Part shown: in pieces, positions 51,145-60,279 of the stretch
Position numbering within the stretch: the first letter of the stretch is position 1
Layout: each line of letters starts with the position of its first letter
The notes under the pieces: generated by a model
Told to the model about the DNA's origin: nothing
The model's database searches: none
The model's input: only the letters and a program-made list of their open reading frames with translations
Program-made: the position numbers and the translations under genes
Origin: UBA11475 sp902486425
GTDB taxonomy: Bacteria > Bacillota > Clostridia > Christensenellales > Borkfalkiaceae
Direction: 5' to 3'
NCBI GenBank assembly: GCA_902486425.1
Contig: CABTOK010000001.1
Span: 62,001 to 126,000 of the forward strand
DNA length: 64,000 nt

Positions 51145-51813
51145 ATGGGACAGAAAGTTAATCCCCATGGATTGAGAGTAGGCGTTATCGCGGATTGGAA
51201 CACTCAGTGGTTCGCTCCCAAAAAAGATATCGCTAAATACATTAAAGAAGATAACGTTATCCGTACTGCGCTTAAAAAGGCTTATTATCAGGCTGCTATC
51301 AGCAAGATAGTAATCGAACGCGCCGCTCAGAGACTTATCGTTACCATTCATACCGGCAGACCCGGCGTTCTTATCGGAAAGCAGGGTGCGGAAATCGAAG
51401 TTATCAAGAAGCTCGTTTCCAAACTTACCACGAGCAAACAGATTTCGATCAACATCGTTGAAGTTAAAAAGCCCGACTGCGACGCTCAGCTTATCGCCGA
51501 ATCGATCGCAAGCCAGCTTGAAAAGAGAATTTCCTTCAGACGCGCTATGAAGCAGGCTATTTCGAGAGCGTCCAAGGCAGGCGTAAAGGGTATCAAAGTT
51601 ACCGTCAGCGGAAGACTCGACGGAGCGGAAATAGCTCGTTCCGAAAGCCATCACGAAGGTTCGATTCCTCTTCAGACGCTCCGCGCCGATATCGATTACG
51701 GCGTAGCTGTCGCTCACACCACCTTCGGTGTAATCGGCGTAAAAACGTGGATTTACAGAGGCGAAGTTATCGGTAAAAAATCCGCGAAGAAGTTGGAAGG
51801 AGGTCAAGCATAA
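51145..51813 (+). CDS. rpsC: Ribosomal protein S3
   Basis: 222 residues, mRNA entry channel. MGQKVNPHGLRVGVI, KH-domain motif GVLIGKQGAEIEVIKK, and C-terminal GRLDGAEIARSE. AGGAGG precedes the ATG. Confidence 0.97.
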   Translation: MGQKVNPHGLRVGVIADWNTQWFAPKKDIAKYIKEDNVIRTALKKAYYQAAISKIVIERAAQRLIVTIHTGRPGVLIGKQGAEIEVIKKLVSKLTTSKQISINIVEVKKPDCDAQLIAESIASQLEKRISFRRAMKQAISRASKAGVKGIKVTVSGRLDGAEIARSESHHEGSIPLQTLRADIDYGVAVAHTTFGVIGVKTWIYRGEVIGKKSAKKLEGGQA

Positions 51814-51815
51814 TT

Positions 51816-52259
51816 ATGTTGATGCCTAAAAGAGTTAAAAGAAGAAGAGTTCACCGCGGCAGAATGACCGGCAAGTGCACTAAAGGCAACGTAATCGCTT
51901 ACGGCGAATACGGTCTCGTTGCGATGGAACCCGCATGGATCAAGTCCAACCAGATCGAAGCGGCTCGTGTCGCAATGACCAGATTTATCAAACGTGGCGG
52001 ACAGGTATGGATAGATATATTCCCCCACAAGCCCGTTACGAAGAAACCTGCCGACAGCCGTATGGGCTCCGGTAAAGGTTCCGTCGAATATTGGGTAGCG
52101 GTAGTTAAACCCGGCAGAGTATTGTTCGAAATGGCGGGTATCGACGAAGCGACCGCAAAAGAAGCTATGAGACTTGCGGGACGTAAGCTTCCCATTAAAA
52201 CTAAGTTCGTATCGAAAAGCGACCTTAACCAGAAAACAGTAGAAGGAGACGCAGAATAA
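51816..52259 (+). CDS. rplP: Ribosomal protein L16
   Basis: 147 residues, binds near the A-site tRNA. MPKRVKRRRVHRGRMTGKC, then RMGSGKGSVEYWVAVVKPGR. The rpsC-rplP gap is two bases, and its stop overlaps the rpmC start. Confidence 0.97.
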   Translation: MLMPKRVKRRRVHRGRMTGKCTKGNVIAYGEYGLVAMEPAWIKSNQIEAARVAMTRFIKRGGQVWIDIFPHKPVTKKPADSRMGSGKGSVEYWVAVVKPGRVLFEMAGIDEATAKEAMRLAGRKLPIKTKFVSKSDLNQKTVEGDAE

Positions 52260-52453
52260 TGAAAGCGAAAGATCTTCAGAATATGACCGAACAGGAATTG
52301 AATACGAAGCTTGCGGAACTCAAAGAAGAGCTCTTTAACCTTCGTTTCCGTCATGCAACCGGTCAGCTTGAAAACCCTGTGTCTTTAAGAAATTGCAAAA
52401 AGGATATCGCCAGAGTACAGACGGTTATCCGCAGTAAGGAATTAAAGGCGTAA
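52259..52453 (+). CDS. rpmC: Ribosomal protein L29
   Basis: 64 residues, two helices at the exit-tunnel rim. KAKDLQNMTEQELNTKLAEL and LFNLRFRHATGQLENPVSLR are typical. One-base overlap with rplP. Confidence 0.96.
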   Translation: MKAKDLQNMTEQELNTKLAELKEELFNLRFRHATGQLENPVSLRNCKKDIARVQTVIRSKELKA

Positions 52454-52464
52454 GAGGTGCTAAT

Positions 52465-52719
52465 ATGGAAAGAAATTTAAGAAAAGAAAGAATCGGCATC
52501 GTCGTTTCCGATAAGATGGATAAAACGGTAGTCGTCGCTATCGAAGAAAGATATAAACATCCCTTATACAAAAAGACGGTAAAAAAGACCCACAAGTTCA
52601 AAGCTCACGACGAGCTTAACGCATGCGGAATAGGCGATAAAGTACTTATCGTCGAAACCCGTAAGCTTTCCAAAGATAAGAATTGGAGAGTCGCGCAGAT
52701 CGTCGAAAAGGCTAAATAA
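52465..52719 (+). CDS. rpsQ: Ribosomal protein S17
   Basis: 84 residues, 16S assembly protein. RNLRKERIGIVVSDKMDKTV and KKTHKFKAHDELN are typical. Confidence 0.97.
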   Translation: MERNLRKERIGIVVSDKMDKTVVVAIEERYKHPLYKKTVKKTHKFKAHDELNACGIGDKVLIVETRKLSKDKNWRVAQIVEKAK

Positions 52720-52734
52720 GGAGGACCACGGAAC

Positions 52735-53103
52735 ATGATACAACCACAGACTATATTGAAGGCTGCCGACAATTCCGGCGCTAAAGAGTTAATGTGCATA
52801 AGAGTTCTCGGCGGATCTTTCAGAAAAACCGGAAACATCGGCGACGTAATCGTATGCAGCGTAAAGTCCGCAACCCCCGGCGGTTCGGCTAAAAAAGGCA
52901 AAGTATACAGAGCGGTTATCGTAAGATCGGTAAACGGCATCAGACGTAACGACGGAACTCACATCAGATTCGACGAAAACGCAGCGGTTATCATCGACGG
53001 ACAGAAACAGCCCATCGGTACCCGTATCTTTGGACCCATCGCGAGAGAACTCCGCGATAAGGACTACATGAAAATAATTTCCCTTGCACCGGAAGTTTTA
53101 TAA
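52735..53103 (+). CDS. rplN: Ribosomal protein L14
   Basis: 122 residues. MIQPQTILKAADNSGAKELM, CIRVLGGSFRKTG, and the C-terminal RIFGPIARELRDKDYMKIIS contacting L19 and the 30S bridge. Confidence 0.98.
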   Translation: MIQPQTILKAADNSGAKELMCIRVLGGSFRKTGNIGDVIVCSVKSATPGGSAKKGKVYRAVIVRSVNGIRRNDGTHIRFDENAAVIIDGQKQPIGTRIFGPIARELRDKDYMKIISLAPEVL

Positions 53104-53115
53104 GGAGAAACTGTT

Positions 53116-53640
53116 ATGAAAATTAAGAAAAACGATACGGTTTTGGTTCTTTCCGGCAAGGACGCGGGCAAGACCGCCAAGGTTCTGGTAGCAATACCCA
53201 AGACCGGCAAGGTAGTCGTTGACGGCGTAAACGTTCAGAAAAGACACACCAAAGCTAAAAACGCACAGGAAGTAAGCGAAATAAAGACTCAGTCCGGCGC
53301 GATCGACGCATCCAACGTAATGGTTGTTTGCCCAGCTTGCGGCAAGGCGACGAGAGTTGCTTACAATACGGTAGAAGGCAAAAAGGTAAGAGTTTGCAAA
53401 AAGTGCGGAGCTTCTTTGGAAGTAGCTGCTAAGGCTGCCGAAAAGAAAGCGGTAAAGAAGGCTGCGAAAGCTTCCGACGAAACCGCAACGAAGAAGACAA
53501 CCGCAAAGAAAACAACGACCAAGACAGCGACCGGAGAAAAGACCGCGGCTAAAAAGACAACAAAGAAAGCGGTAACCGAAGAAAAGACCGCTACTAAGAA
53601 AACGACAAAGAAGACCGCGAAGACCGCGGACGCAGAATAA
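53116..53640 (+). CDS. rplX: Ribosomal protein L24 with long Lys/Ala/Thr-rich tail
   Basis: 50S assembly-initiating protein. The KOW part (KIKKNDTVLVLSGKDAGKTA) and VVVDGVNVQKRHTKAKNAQE are normal, with a CPACGKATRV / CKKCGASLEV zinc ribbon. Family length is about 100-110 residues. This one has 174 because of a ~65-residue repetitive tail of AAKKTT- and EEKTATKK-like units. The tail is in frame and ends in AD-A-E before rplE. It is probably a disordered cationic extension binding rRNA or the nucleoid surface. Function unknown. Confidence 0.95.
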   Translation: MKIKKNDTVLVLSGKDAGKTAKVLVAIPKTGKVVVDGVNVQKRHTKAKNAQEVSEIKTQSGAIDASNVMVVCPACGKATRVAYNTVEGKKVRVCKKCGASLEVAAKAAEKKAVKKAAKASDETATKKTTAKKTTTKTATGEKTAAKKTTKKAVTEEKTATKKTTKKTAKTADAE

Positions 53641-53659
53641 CGGGAGGTAATATCGGATT

Positions 53660-54214
53660 ATGGCAGAAGCTATGAACAGAGTAAGAGCTCGTTATCTGAA
53701 CGAAGTCGTTCCTTACTTAAAAGAAAAATTCAATTACGCAAACGTTAACGAAGTACCCAAACTCGTAAAGATCACGGTCAACACGGGTTTAGGCGACGTT
53801 AAGGATAACGCGAAGTCGGTTCAGCAGGCTATCGAAGAACTTAAAATCATCACCGGACAGAAGCCTTTGCAGACCACCGCGAGAAAGTCTATCGCTAACT
53901 TCAAAGTAAGACAGGGCATGATTGTCGGCGCGAAAGTTACTTTGAGAAACGACAGAATGTACGAATTCTTCGACAAACTCGTTTCTATCGCTCTTCCGAG
54001 AGTAAGAGACTTCAGAGGCGTACCCACTAAGTCTTTCGACGGCAGAGGCAACTATTCGTTAGGCATCAAAGAACAGCTTATCTTCCCGGAAATTTCTTAT
54101 GACCAGGTTGAAAAGGTAAGAGGTTTCGACGTCTGCTTCACCACGACGGCAAAGACCGACGAAGAAGCTTACGAACTTTTAAAAGCACTCGGAATCCCGT
54201 ATGCTGCGAAATAA
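53660..54214 (+). CDS. rplE: Ribosomal protein L5
   Basis: 184 residues, binds 5S rRNA and contacts P-site tRNA. VPKLVKITVNTGLGDVKDNA, GQKPLQTTARKSIANFKVR and RDFRGVPTKSFDGRGNYSLG are typical. Confidence 0.97.
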   Translation: MAEAMNRVRARYLNEVVPYLKEKFNYANVNEVPKLVKITVNTGLGDVKDNAKSVQQAIEELKIITGQKPLQTTARKSIANFKVRQGMIVGAKVTLRNDRMYEFFDKLVSIALPRVRDFRGVPTKSFDGRGNYSLGIKEQLIFPEISYDQVEKVRGFDVCFTTTAKTDEEAYELLKALGIPYAAK

Positions 54215-54226
54215 GGAGTAAAGACG

Positions 54227-54412
54227 ATGGCTAAAAAATCAATGATAAACAAACAGCAGAGACCCGCTAAGTATTCCACGAGAGCGTACACGAGATGCTC
54301 CATCTGCGGAAGACCTCACGCGGTTCTTAAAAAGTACGGTATTTGCCGTATTTGCTTCAGAGAACTTGCTTACAAGGGAGAACTTCCCGGAGTAAAGAAG
54401 GCAAGCTGGTAA
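54227..54412 (+). CDS. rpsN: Ribosomal protein S14, zinc-binding type Z
   Basis: 61 residues, the short Firmicutes zinc form: CSICGRPHAVLKKYGICRIC gives both CxxC pairs, then FRELAYKGELPGVKKASW. Confidence 0.97.
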   Translation: MAKKSMINKQQRPAKYSTRAYTRCSICGRPHAVLKKYGICRICFRELAYKGELPGVKKASW

Positions 54413-54425
54413 CGGGAGGTATAAC

Positions 54426-54815
54426 ATGACAGACGTAATAGCAGATATGCTTACAAGAATCAGAAACGGTTTGACTGCCAAACACGAAACGGTTGAAATC
54501 CCCGCTTCCAACACCAAAAAGGCGATTGCCGAAATTCTTTTGAAGGAAGGTTACGTTTCCGACGTTAAATACGAAGAAGGCATTCAGGGAACTATCGTTA
54601 TCACTCTTAAATATGCAGGCAACGGCAAAAAAGTCATAACCGGACTTAAAAGAGTCAGCAAACCCGGCTTAAGAGTATACGTAGGCGCAGAAGATATTCC
54701 CAGCGTACTCGGAGGATTGGGTATCGCCATTCTTTCGACGTCCAACGGCATTATGACCGATAAAGAAGCGAGAAAAGCCAACCAGGGCGGAGAAGTTCTC
54801 GCATACGTTTGGTAA
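54426..54815 (+). CDS. rpsH: Ribosomal protein S8
   Basis: 129 residues, central-domain 16S protein. DVIADMLTRIRNGLTAKHET, KRVSKPGLRVYV and GIAILSTSNGIMTDKEAR identify it. In other bacteria S8 is the translational repressor of the spc genes. Confidence 0.97.
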   Translation: MTDVIADMLTRIRNGLTAKHETVEIPASNTKKAIAEILLKEGYVSDVKYEEGIQGTIVITLKYAGNGKKVITGLKRVSKPGLRVYVGAEDIPSVLGGLGIAILSTSNGIMTDKEARKANQGGEVLAYVW

Positions 54816-54830
54816 GGAGGTAACGGAAAC

Positions 54831-55373
54831 ATGTCAAGAATAGGTAAAATGCCCGTTGCGATCCCCCAGGGCGTAACGGTTGACATCAAACCGGGCGTAG
54901 TTACCGTAAAAGGTCCCAAAGGAACTCTTACTCAGACTTTCGACGCGGTTGATATCACCATTAAGGAAGAAAACGGTCACGTTGTTCTTACCAGAATCAA
55001 CGACGAACAGGAAAACAGAGCGAAACACGGTTTATACAGAGCGCTCATTCACAATATGGTTACCGGCGTTACCGAAGGCTACAAAAAGACTCTCGTTATC
55101 GCAGGCGTAGGTTTCAAAGCGGCTAAACAGGGCAACAAAGTCGTACTTAACGTAGGCTATTCGCACCCCGTAGAAATCTTCGAAAACGAAGACATCAAGC
55201 TTAACTGTCCGTCCGCAACCGAAATCGAAGTTTCGGGCATCGATAAGACCAAAGTAGGTCAGTATGCGGCTAACGTAAGAAACATCAGACGCCCCGAACC
55301 TTACCACGGATACGGTATTCACTACAGCGATGAAGTGATCGAACGTAAGGAAGGCAAGACGGCAGGCAAGTAA
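54831..55373 (+). CDS. rplF: Ribosomal protein L6
   Basis: 180 residues, near the factor-binding region. MSRIGKMPVAIPQGVTVDIK, HGLYRALIHNMVTGVTEGY, and NVRNIRRPEPYHGYGIHYSD. AGGAGG precedes the ATG. Confidence 0.97.
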   Translation: MSRIGKMPVAIPQGVTVDIKPGVVTVKGPKGTLTQTFDAVDITIKEENGHVVLTRINDEQENRAKHGLYRALIHNMVTGVTEGYKKTLVIAGVGFKAAKQGNKVVLNVGYSHPVEIFENEDIKLNCPSATEIEVSGIDKTKVGQYAANVRNIRRPEPYHGYGIHYSDEVIERKEGKTAGK

Positions 55374-55392
55374 CGTTTAGTTACTTTTGGTG

Positions 55393-55431
55393 GATAAAGC
55401 GTTTTGTCCGCTTTATCTGCTGAGTGCAGCA
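55393..55431 (+). other. Hairpin pair in rplF-rplR gap
   Basis: Perfect 9-bp stem GATAAAGCG/CGCTTTATC (55393/55409) followed by TGCTG/CAGCA (55418/55427). No T run, so an RNA processing or stability site is more likely than a terminator. Confidence 0.5.
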
Positions 55432-55460
55432 ATGCGAAAAGTATTAAAGAGGATTAAAAA

Positions 55461-55829
55461 ATGATTTCTAAAATCGACAAAAATGCAGACAGAAAACAGA
55501 GACACGTCAGAGTCAGAGGAAAAGTTAAAGGTACTGCAAATGCTCCGAGATTATGCGTATACAGAAGTTTGAACAACATCTATGCGCAGCTTATCGACGA
55601 CGTTAAGGGCAACACCCTCGTTACCGCTTCTACCCTTGACAAGGCGTTAAAAGGTACGCTCGAAGGCAAGTCCAAGACCGAAGAAGCAAAAGCGGTAGGC
55701 AACCTTCTCGCTAAAAAGGCTCTCGAAAAGGGCATCGAAAACGCAGTTTTCGACAGAGGCGGATACCTTTACATTGGCAGAGTTGCGGCTCTTGCCGACG
55801 GCGCAAGAGAGGGCGGCTTGAAGTTCTAA
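55461..55829 (+). CDS. rplR: Ribosomal protein L18
   Basis: 122 residues, 5S rRNA binder. RQRHVRVRGKVKGTANAPRL, CVYRSLNNIYAQLIDD, and FDRGGYLYIGRVAALADGAR are typical. Confidence 0.97.
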   Translation: MISKIDKNADRKQRHVRVRGKVKGTANAPRLCVYRSLNNIYAQLIDDVKGNTLVTASTLDKALKGTLEGKSKTEEAKAVGNLLAKKALEKGIENAVFDRGGYLYIGRVAALADGAREGGLKF

Positions 55830-55863
55830 GCCGAACTCAAAATAAAAACGGAGAGATATAATT

Positions 55864-56382
55864 ATGGCAAGAGAAAATAACAGAGCACCCAGACGTACCG
55901 AAGACGACGGAATGATCAAAAAATTAGTTTGCGTCAACCGCGTTACCAAAGTCGTTAAGGGTGGTAAGAATATGAGATTTGCTGCTCTCGTTGTCGTCGG
56001 CGACGGCAAAGGATCGATCGGATACGCTATCGGTAAATCCACCGAAGTACCCGAAGCAATCGAAAAAGCAACGCAGAAAGCAAAGAGAAACATGGTTAAG
56101 GTTTCGCTTCTCGGAACTTCTATTCCTCACGAAACCATCGGCAAGTTCAACAGAGGTTCGATCCTTATGCTTCCGGCTGCGGAAGGTACCGGCGTTATCG
56201 CCGGCGGTCCCGTACGTCTCGTAATGGAAGCTGTAGGCATCAAGAACATCAGAACCAAATCGCACGGTTCCAACAACCCCATCAATATGGTCAAAGCTGC
56301 TGTAGAAGGTCTTAAAACGTTAAGAACGGCAGAAGAAGTAGCGGTTGTACGCGGAATCGCCGTAGAACAGGTAAACGGTTAA
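55864..56382 (+). CDS. rpsE: Ribosomal protein S5
   Basis: 172 residues, translational accuracy protein. KLVCVNRVTKVVKGGKNMRF, VVVGDGKGSIGYAIGKSTEV and RLVMEAVGIKNIRTKSHGSN. Confidence 0.97.
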   Translation: MARENNRAPRRTEDDGMIKKLVCVNRVTKVVKGGKNMRFAALVVVGDGKGSIGYAIGKSTEVPEAIEKATQKAKRNMVKVSLLGTSIPHETIGKFNRGSILMLPAAEGTGVIAGGPVRLVMEAVGIKNIRTKSHGSNNPINMVKAAVEGLKTLRTAEEVAVVRGIAVEQVNG

Positions 56383-56398
56383 GGAGGTAATTTTTATT

Positions 56399-56596
56399 AT
56401 GGCAGCAAAGAAAAAAGAATCTAAAATAAAAGTTACTTTAGTGAAAAGCACCATCGCTTGCACGCCTTACCAGAAAAAGGTTATCGCGGCTCTCGGTCTT
56501 AAAAAGATCAGATCTTACAAAGTTCATCCGAACAATGCTTGCATTCTCGGCATGATCGCGAAGGTAAGCCACATGGTTACCGTCGAAGAAGCGTAA
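56399..56596 (+). CDS. rpmD: Ribosomal protein L30
   Basis: 65 residues. KVTLVKSTIACTPYQKKVIA and IRSYKVHPNNACILGMIAKV fit the bacterial type. Confidence 0.95.
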   Translation: MAAKKKESKIKVTLVKSTIACTPYQKKVIAALGLKKIRSYKVHPNNACILGMIAKVSHMVTVEEA

Positions 56597-56621
56597 CCCA
56601 AAGGTATAAAGGAGTAATAAT

Positions 56622-57068
56622 ATGAGAATCGATACAGTTCAACCGGCAATCGGCGCGACCACTTCCAAGAAAAGACTCGGAAGAGGTATCGGCTCCGGTC
56701 TCGGCAAAACTTCCGGCAAAGGCCATAAAGGTCAGTGGGCAAGAAGCGGCGGCGGCGTAAGAGTAGGATTCGAAGGCGGTCAGATGCCTTTGACCAGACG
56801 TTTACCCAAACGCGGTTTCAACAACAACTTCAGAAAGGTTTATTCTATCGTTAATCTTTCGGCTTTCAACAATTTCGAAGCGGGTTCCGTAATAGATAAG
56901 GCTGCTCTTCTTGAAAAAGGTCTTATTAAAGAAGTTAAAAACGACGCGGGACTCAAAGTTCTCGCAAGCGGCGAAATAAACGTTGCGGTAACGGTAAAAG
57001 CGGCTAAATTCTCGGAATCGGCAAAAGAGGCAATCGAAAAGGCTGGCGGCAAAGCTGAAATAGAATAA
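56622..57068 (+). CDS. rplO: Ribosomal protein L15
   Basis: 148 residues. KRLGRGIGSGLGKTSGKGHK, GGGVRVGFEGGQMPLTRRLP and KRGFNNNF define the family. Confidence 0.97.
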   Translation: MRIDTVQPAIGATTSKKRLGRGIGSGLGKTSGKGHKGQWARSGGGVRVGFEGGQMPLTRRLPKRGFNNNFRKVYSIVNLSAFNNFEAGSVIDKAALLEKGLIKEVKNDAGLKVLASGEINVAVTVKAAKFSESAKEAIEKAGGKAEIE

Positions 57069-57088
57069 TCCCTTTGGAGGACGAAGTA

Positions 57089-58396
57089 ATGTTTCAGACG
57101 TTAATTAAAGCATTCAAGATCAAGGAAATAAGACGTAAAATTCTTATTACCTTAGCATTATTGTTCGTGTACAGACTCGGTTGCTATATTCCCGTACCGG
57201 GCATGGGCAACATGTACGAAGGACTTAAAGGTTATAACTACTTAACCATCATGAACGCCGTTTCGGGTAGCGCGCTTCAGTACGGCACGTTATTTGCAAT
57301 GGGTATCGGACCGTATATCAACGCTTCGATTATCATTCAGCTTTTAGCTTACGCTATTCCCAGTCTCGAAAGACTTTCGAAACAGGGCGAAGAAGGCAGA
57401 AAGAAAATCGCCAACTACACTAGATATATGACCTTGCTTCTCGCTATCGCGCAGGCACTCGGTATCATAATCGGTATAGGCGTTAAGGGCGGTTACGTAG
57501 ATACGACCAAGATCTTCAACATTTACGACAACAGCAAGTTCCTCGAAATTTTAAGCTATATATTCCTCGTAATCGTATACACTGCGGGCGCGGCGGTAAC
57601 GATGTGGATCGGCGAAAGAATCACCGACTACGGCGTTTCCAACGGTATATCCATGCTTATCTTCGCAGGTATCCTTGCAACCGCGGGCAACTCGGTAATT
57701 TCGCTCTTCACGTCTTTCTCGCTTACCAAATTCTGGAAAGTTTTAGGTTTTGCGATCGCAGCGGTAGTAGTATTCGCGGCGGTAGTAACCGTAGAAGACG
57801 CGGAAAGAAAGATTCCCGTTCAGTATGCAAAACAGGTCAAGGGCAGAAAGATGTTCGGCGGCAGCTCCACCAACATCCCCATAAAGCTCAACGCGTCCGG
57901 CGTTATGCCGCTCATCTTTGCGTTCGCTTTGTTATCCTTCCCCGAACTTATCATGAATCTTTTCGGTTTATCTACCGAAACGAGCAAGTTCTATGCGGGC
58001 TGGACTAAATGGGTAGGTTCCGGAAGCTGGCTTTACAACGTTCTTCTGTGCTTATTGATTTTATTCTTCGCTTACTTCTATCAGCAGATGCAGTTCAACC
58101 CCGAAGATATTTCGAAGAGCATTCAGCAGAACGGCGGCTTTATACCCGGCATCAGACCCGGTAAGCCCACCGGAGATTATCTTAAAAAGATATCAAACAG
58201 AATCACTCTCTTCGGCGCGATTTATCTTGCGATCGTAGCATTGATTCCTTCGATAATATTCACTTTCATCGATCCTTCTCTTTCGGGTGTATTCAGCGCA
58301 ACGGGACTGTTAATCGTAGTATCCGTAGCTCTCGAATTCAACCAGGCTTTGGAATCGCAGATTATGATGAAGAATTATAAGGGCTTCTTAAAATAA
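57089..58396 (+). CDS. secY: Preprotein translocase subunit SecY
   Basis: Channel-forming subunit of the Sec translocon, 435 residues and ten membrane segments. RKILITLALLFVYRLGCYIP, GIGPYINASIIIQLL, ERLSKQGEEGRKKI and the cytoplasmic loop GRKMFGGSSTNIPIKLNASG are all present. The start is moved to 57089, where TTGGAGG stands eight bases upstream. Its stop overlaps the adk start. Confidence 0.97.
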   Translation: MFQTLIKAFKIKEIRRKILITLALLFVYRLGCYIPVPGMGNMYEGLKGYNYLTIMNAVSGSALQYGTLFAMGIGPYINASIIIQLLAYAIPSLERLSKQGEEGRKKIANYTRYMTLLLAIAQALGIIIGIGVKGGYVDTTKIFNIYDNSKFLEILSYIFLVIVYTAGAAVTMWIGERITDYGVSNGISMLIFAGILATAGNSVISLFTSFSLTKFWKVLGFAIAAVVVFAAVVTVEDAERKIPVQYAKQVKGRKMFGGSSTNIPIKLNASGVMPLIFAFALLSFPELIMNLFGLSTETSKFYAGWTKWVGSGSWLYNVLLCLLILFFAYFYQQMQFNPEDISKSIQQNGGFIPGIRPGKPTGDYLKKISNRITLFGAIYLAIVALIPSIIFTFIDPSLSGVFSATGLLIVVSVALEFNQALESQIMMKNYKGFLK

Positions 58397-59016
58397 TGAA
58401 CATAATTTTATTGGGTGCGCCGGGTTCCGGAAAAGGAACCCAGGCGGTCCTTATTTCGAAAGAATATGACGTAAAGCACGTTTCGACGGGCGACATATTC
58501 AGAGAAAACATAAAAAATCGGACGGAACTCGGACTTATAGCGAAATCCTATATCGATCAGGGACACCTTTGCCCGGACGAACTCACCTGTAAAATGGTAG
58601 CCGACCGCATCTCGAAAGACGATTGCAAAAACGGCGTTCTTCTGGACGGATTTCCGAGAACAGTATATCAGGCTGAAGAACTCGAAAAGTTTGCCGACGT
58701 GGATTACGTTATAGATCTCGAAGTCCCCGAAGAAAAGCTTATACGAAGAATCGCGGGCAGACGTACTTGTCCCGATTGCGGCGGTACTTATCATATCGAC
58801 GTAATAGGCGACTCGAAGATTTGTCCCGTGTGCCACGGTACTCTCGTACAGCGCGCAGACGACAACGAGGTTACCGCAAAAGAAAGAATTTCGGTATACG
58901 ACAGTCAGACGAAACCTCTTATCGACTTTTATAAAGAGAAAGGCAACTTAGTGGTTATCGACGGCGATAAAGGTATAGAAGAAATTTTCGCAGACGTCGT
59001 TAAGGCAGTCAGATGA
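58396..59016 (+). CDS. adk: Adenylate kinase (zinc-LID type)
   Basis: Equilibrates ATP plus AMP with two ADP. 206 residues with P-loop GAPGSGKGTQAV, AMP-site LLDGFPRTVYQAEEL and a LID carrying CPDCGGTYH and CPVCHG, the zinc form common in Firmicutes. A one-base overlap with secY and a four-base overlap with map show tight coupling. Confidence 0.97.
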   Translation: MNIILLGAPGSGKGTQAVLISKEYDVKHVSTGDIFRENIKNRTELGLIAKSYIDQGHLCPDELTCKMVADRISKDDCKNGVLLDGFPRTVYQAEELEKFADVDYVIDLEVPEEKLIRRIAGRRTCPDCGGTYHIDVIGDSKICPVCHGTLVQRADDNEVTAKERISVYDSQTKPLIDFYKEKGNLVVIDGDKGIEEIFADVVKAVR

Positions 59017-59759
59017 TTAAAATAAAAACTATGGCGGAAATCGACGCGATGCGCGATCCGTGCAGAATCGTTAAAGAGACTTTGGAACTTGCGGGAAGAA
59101 GCATAAAACCCGGCATGACTACGAAAGATCTGGACGCAATTTTACACGAATACATCGTATCGTGCGGCGCTTACCCGTCTTGTCTTAATTATTACGGGTA
59201 TCCCGCGGCGACATGCATATCGATAGACGATATGATAGTTCACGGTATTCCTTCCGATAAAATAATTATAAAAGAGGGACAGCTCGTCAGCGTCGATTTG
59301 TGCGCTTATTACGGCGGATTCCACGGCGACGGAGCGAGAACGTTCTGCGTAGGGGAAGTTACCCCCGAAAAGAAAAAACTCGTCGACGTCACCAAAGAAT
59401 GCTTTTTCGAAGCCGTCAAGGTGGTTGGAGAAGGCGTTCCGCTCGGCGATATAGGTTACGCCGTTCAGCATCACGCCGAAGAAAACGGATTCTCGGTAGT
59501 GAGAGAAATGGTCGGACACGGTATCGGCAGAGAAATGCACGAAGATCCTAACGTTCCGAATTACGGTATGAGGGGCGTAGGCGTAAGATTGAAAAAGGGA
59601 ATGGTTATCTGCATAGAACCCATGATAAACATGGGAACGAAGCGTGTTAAGTTTTTAGATGACGGATGGGGCGTCGCCACTATGGACGGTAAGCCTTCCG
59701 CTCATTACGAAAACACGGTAGCCATAACCGACAACGGCGTTGAAATTTTAACGCTGTAA
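59013..59759 (+). CDS. map: Methionine aminopeptidase type I
   Basis: Removes the first methionine from new proteins. 248 residues. Metal ligands are seen in VSVDLCAYYGGFHGDGARTF (two Asp), MVGHGIGREMHEDPNVPNYG (His), VICIEPMINMG (Glu) and HYENTVAIT (Glu). In the usual secY-adk-map-infA order. Confidence 0.97.
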   Translation: MIKIKTMAEIDAMRDPCRIVKETLELAGRSIKPGMTTKDLDAILHEYIVSCGAYPSCLNYYGYPAATCISIDDMIVHGIPSDKIIIKEGQLVSVDLCAYYGGFHGDGARTFCVGEVTPEKKKLVDVTKECFFEAVKVVGEGVPLGDIGYAVQHHAEENGFSVVREMVGHGIGREMHEDPNVPNYGMRGVGVRLKKGMVICIEPMINMGTKRVKFLDDGWGVATMDGKPSAHYENTVAITDNGVEILTL

Positions 59760-59780
59760 AATAAAAATGGAGGACGGTTT

Positions 59781-60002
59781 ATGTCAAAGGACGACGTAAT
59801 AGAAGCCGAAGGCGTTATTCAGGAAGCTCTTCCCAATGCCGAATTTTTGGTAAAACTTTCAAACGGATACGTCATCAAAGCTTATATATCGGGAAAACTA
59901 CGTATGAATTATATCAAAATAATTCCCGGAGATAGCGTCAAACTCGAAATGAGTCCGTACGATTTAACGAAAGGCAGAATAATTTGGCGTAGCAAAAACT
60001 AA
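59781..60002 (+). CDS. infA: Translation initiation factor IF-1
   Basis: 73-residue OB-fold protein occupying the ribosomal A site. SKDDVIEAEGVIQEALPNAE and VKLEMSPYDLTKGRIIWR are diagnostic, with small changes such as MNYIKIIPGD in the loop where MNxIRILPGD is usual. Confidence 0.96.
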   Translation: MSKDDVIEAEGVIQEALPNAEFLVKLSNGYVIKAYISGKLRMNYIKIIPGDSVKLEMSPYDLTKGRIIWRSKN

Positions 60003-60033
60003 CGCATAAACTTAAAATTCAAGGAGAAATATT

Positions 60034-60150
60034 ATGAAAGTCAGACCTTCTGTAAAACCTATGTGCGATAAGTGCAAAGTTATTAAAAGAAACGGCAAAG
60101 TCATGGTTATCTGTTCCAAGAACAAAAACCACAAGCAGAGACAGGGCTAA
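60034..60150 (+). CDS. rpmJ: Ribosomal protein L36
   Basis: 38 residues: MKVRPSVKPMCDKCKVIKR, then NGKVMVICSKNKNHKQRQG with three cysteines and a histidine for zinc. CAAGGAG precedes the ATG. Confidence 0.96.
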   Translation: MKVRPSVKPMCDKCKVIKRNGKVMVICSKNKNHKQRQG

Positions 60151-60279
60151 TCCTTCTCTTGCGGCAAGCATAAAAACAATCTTTTGTAAATACCGAAGTC
60201 GCATTCCGATTTTTTGACCGAGGAATTTATAAAAGTCACTATACACTATAAACCTAAAAAAATACGGAGGAATTATTTA

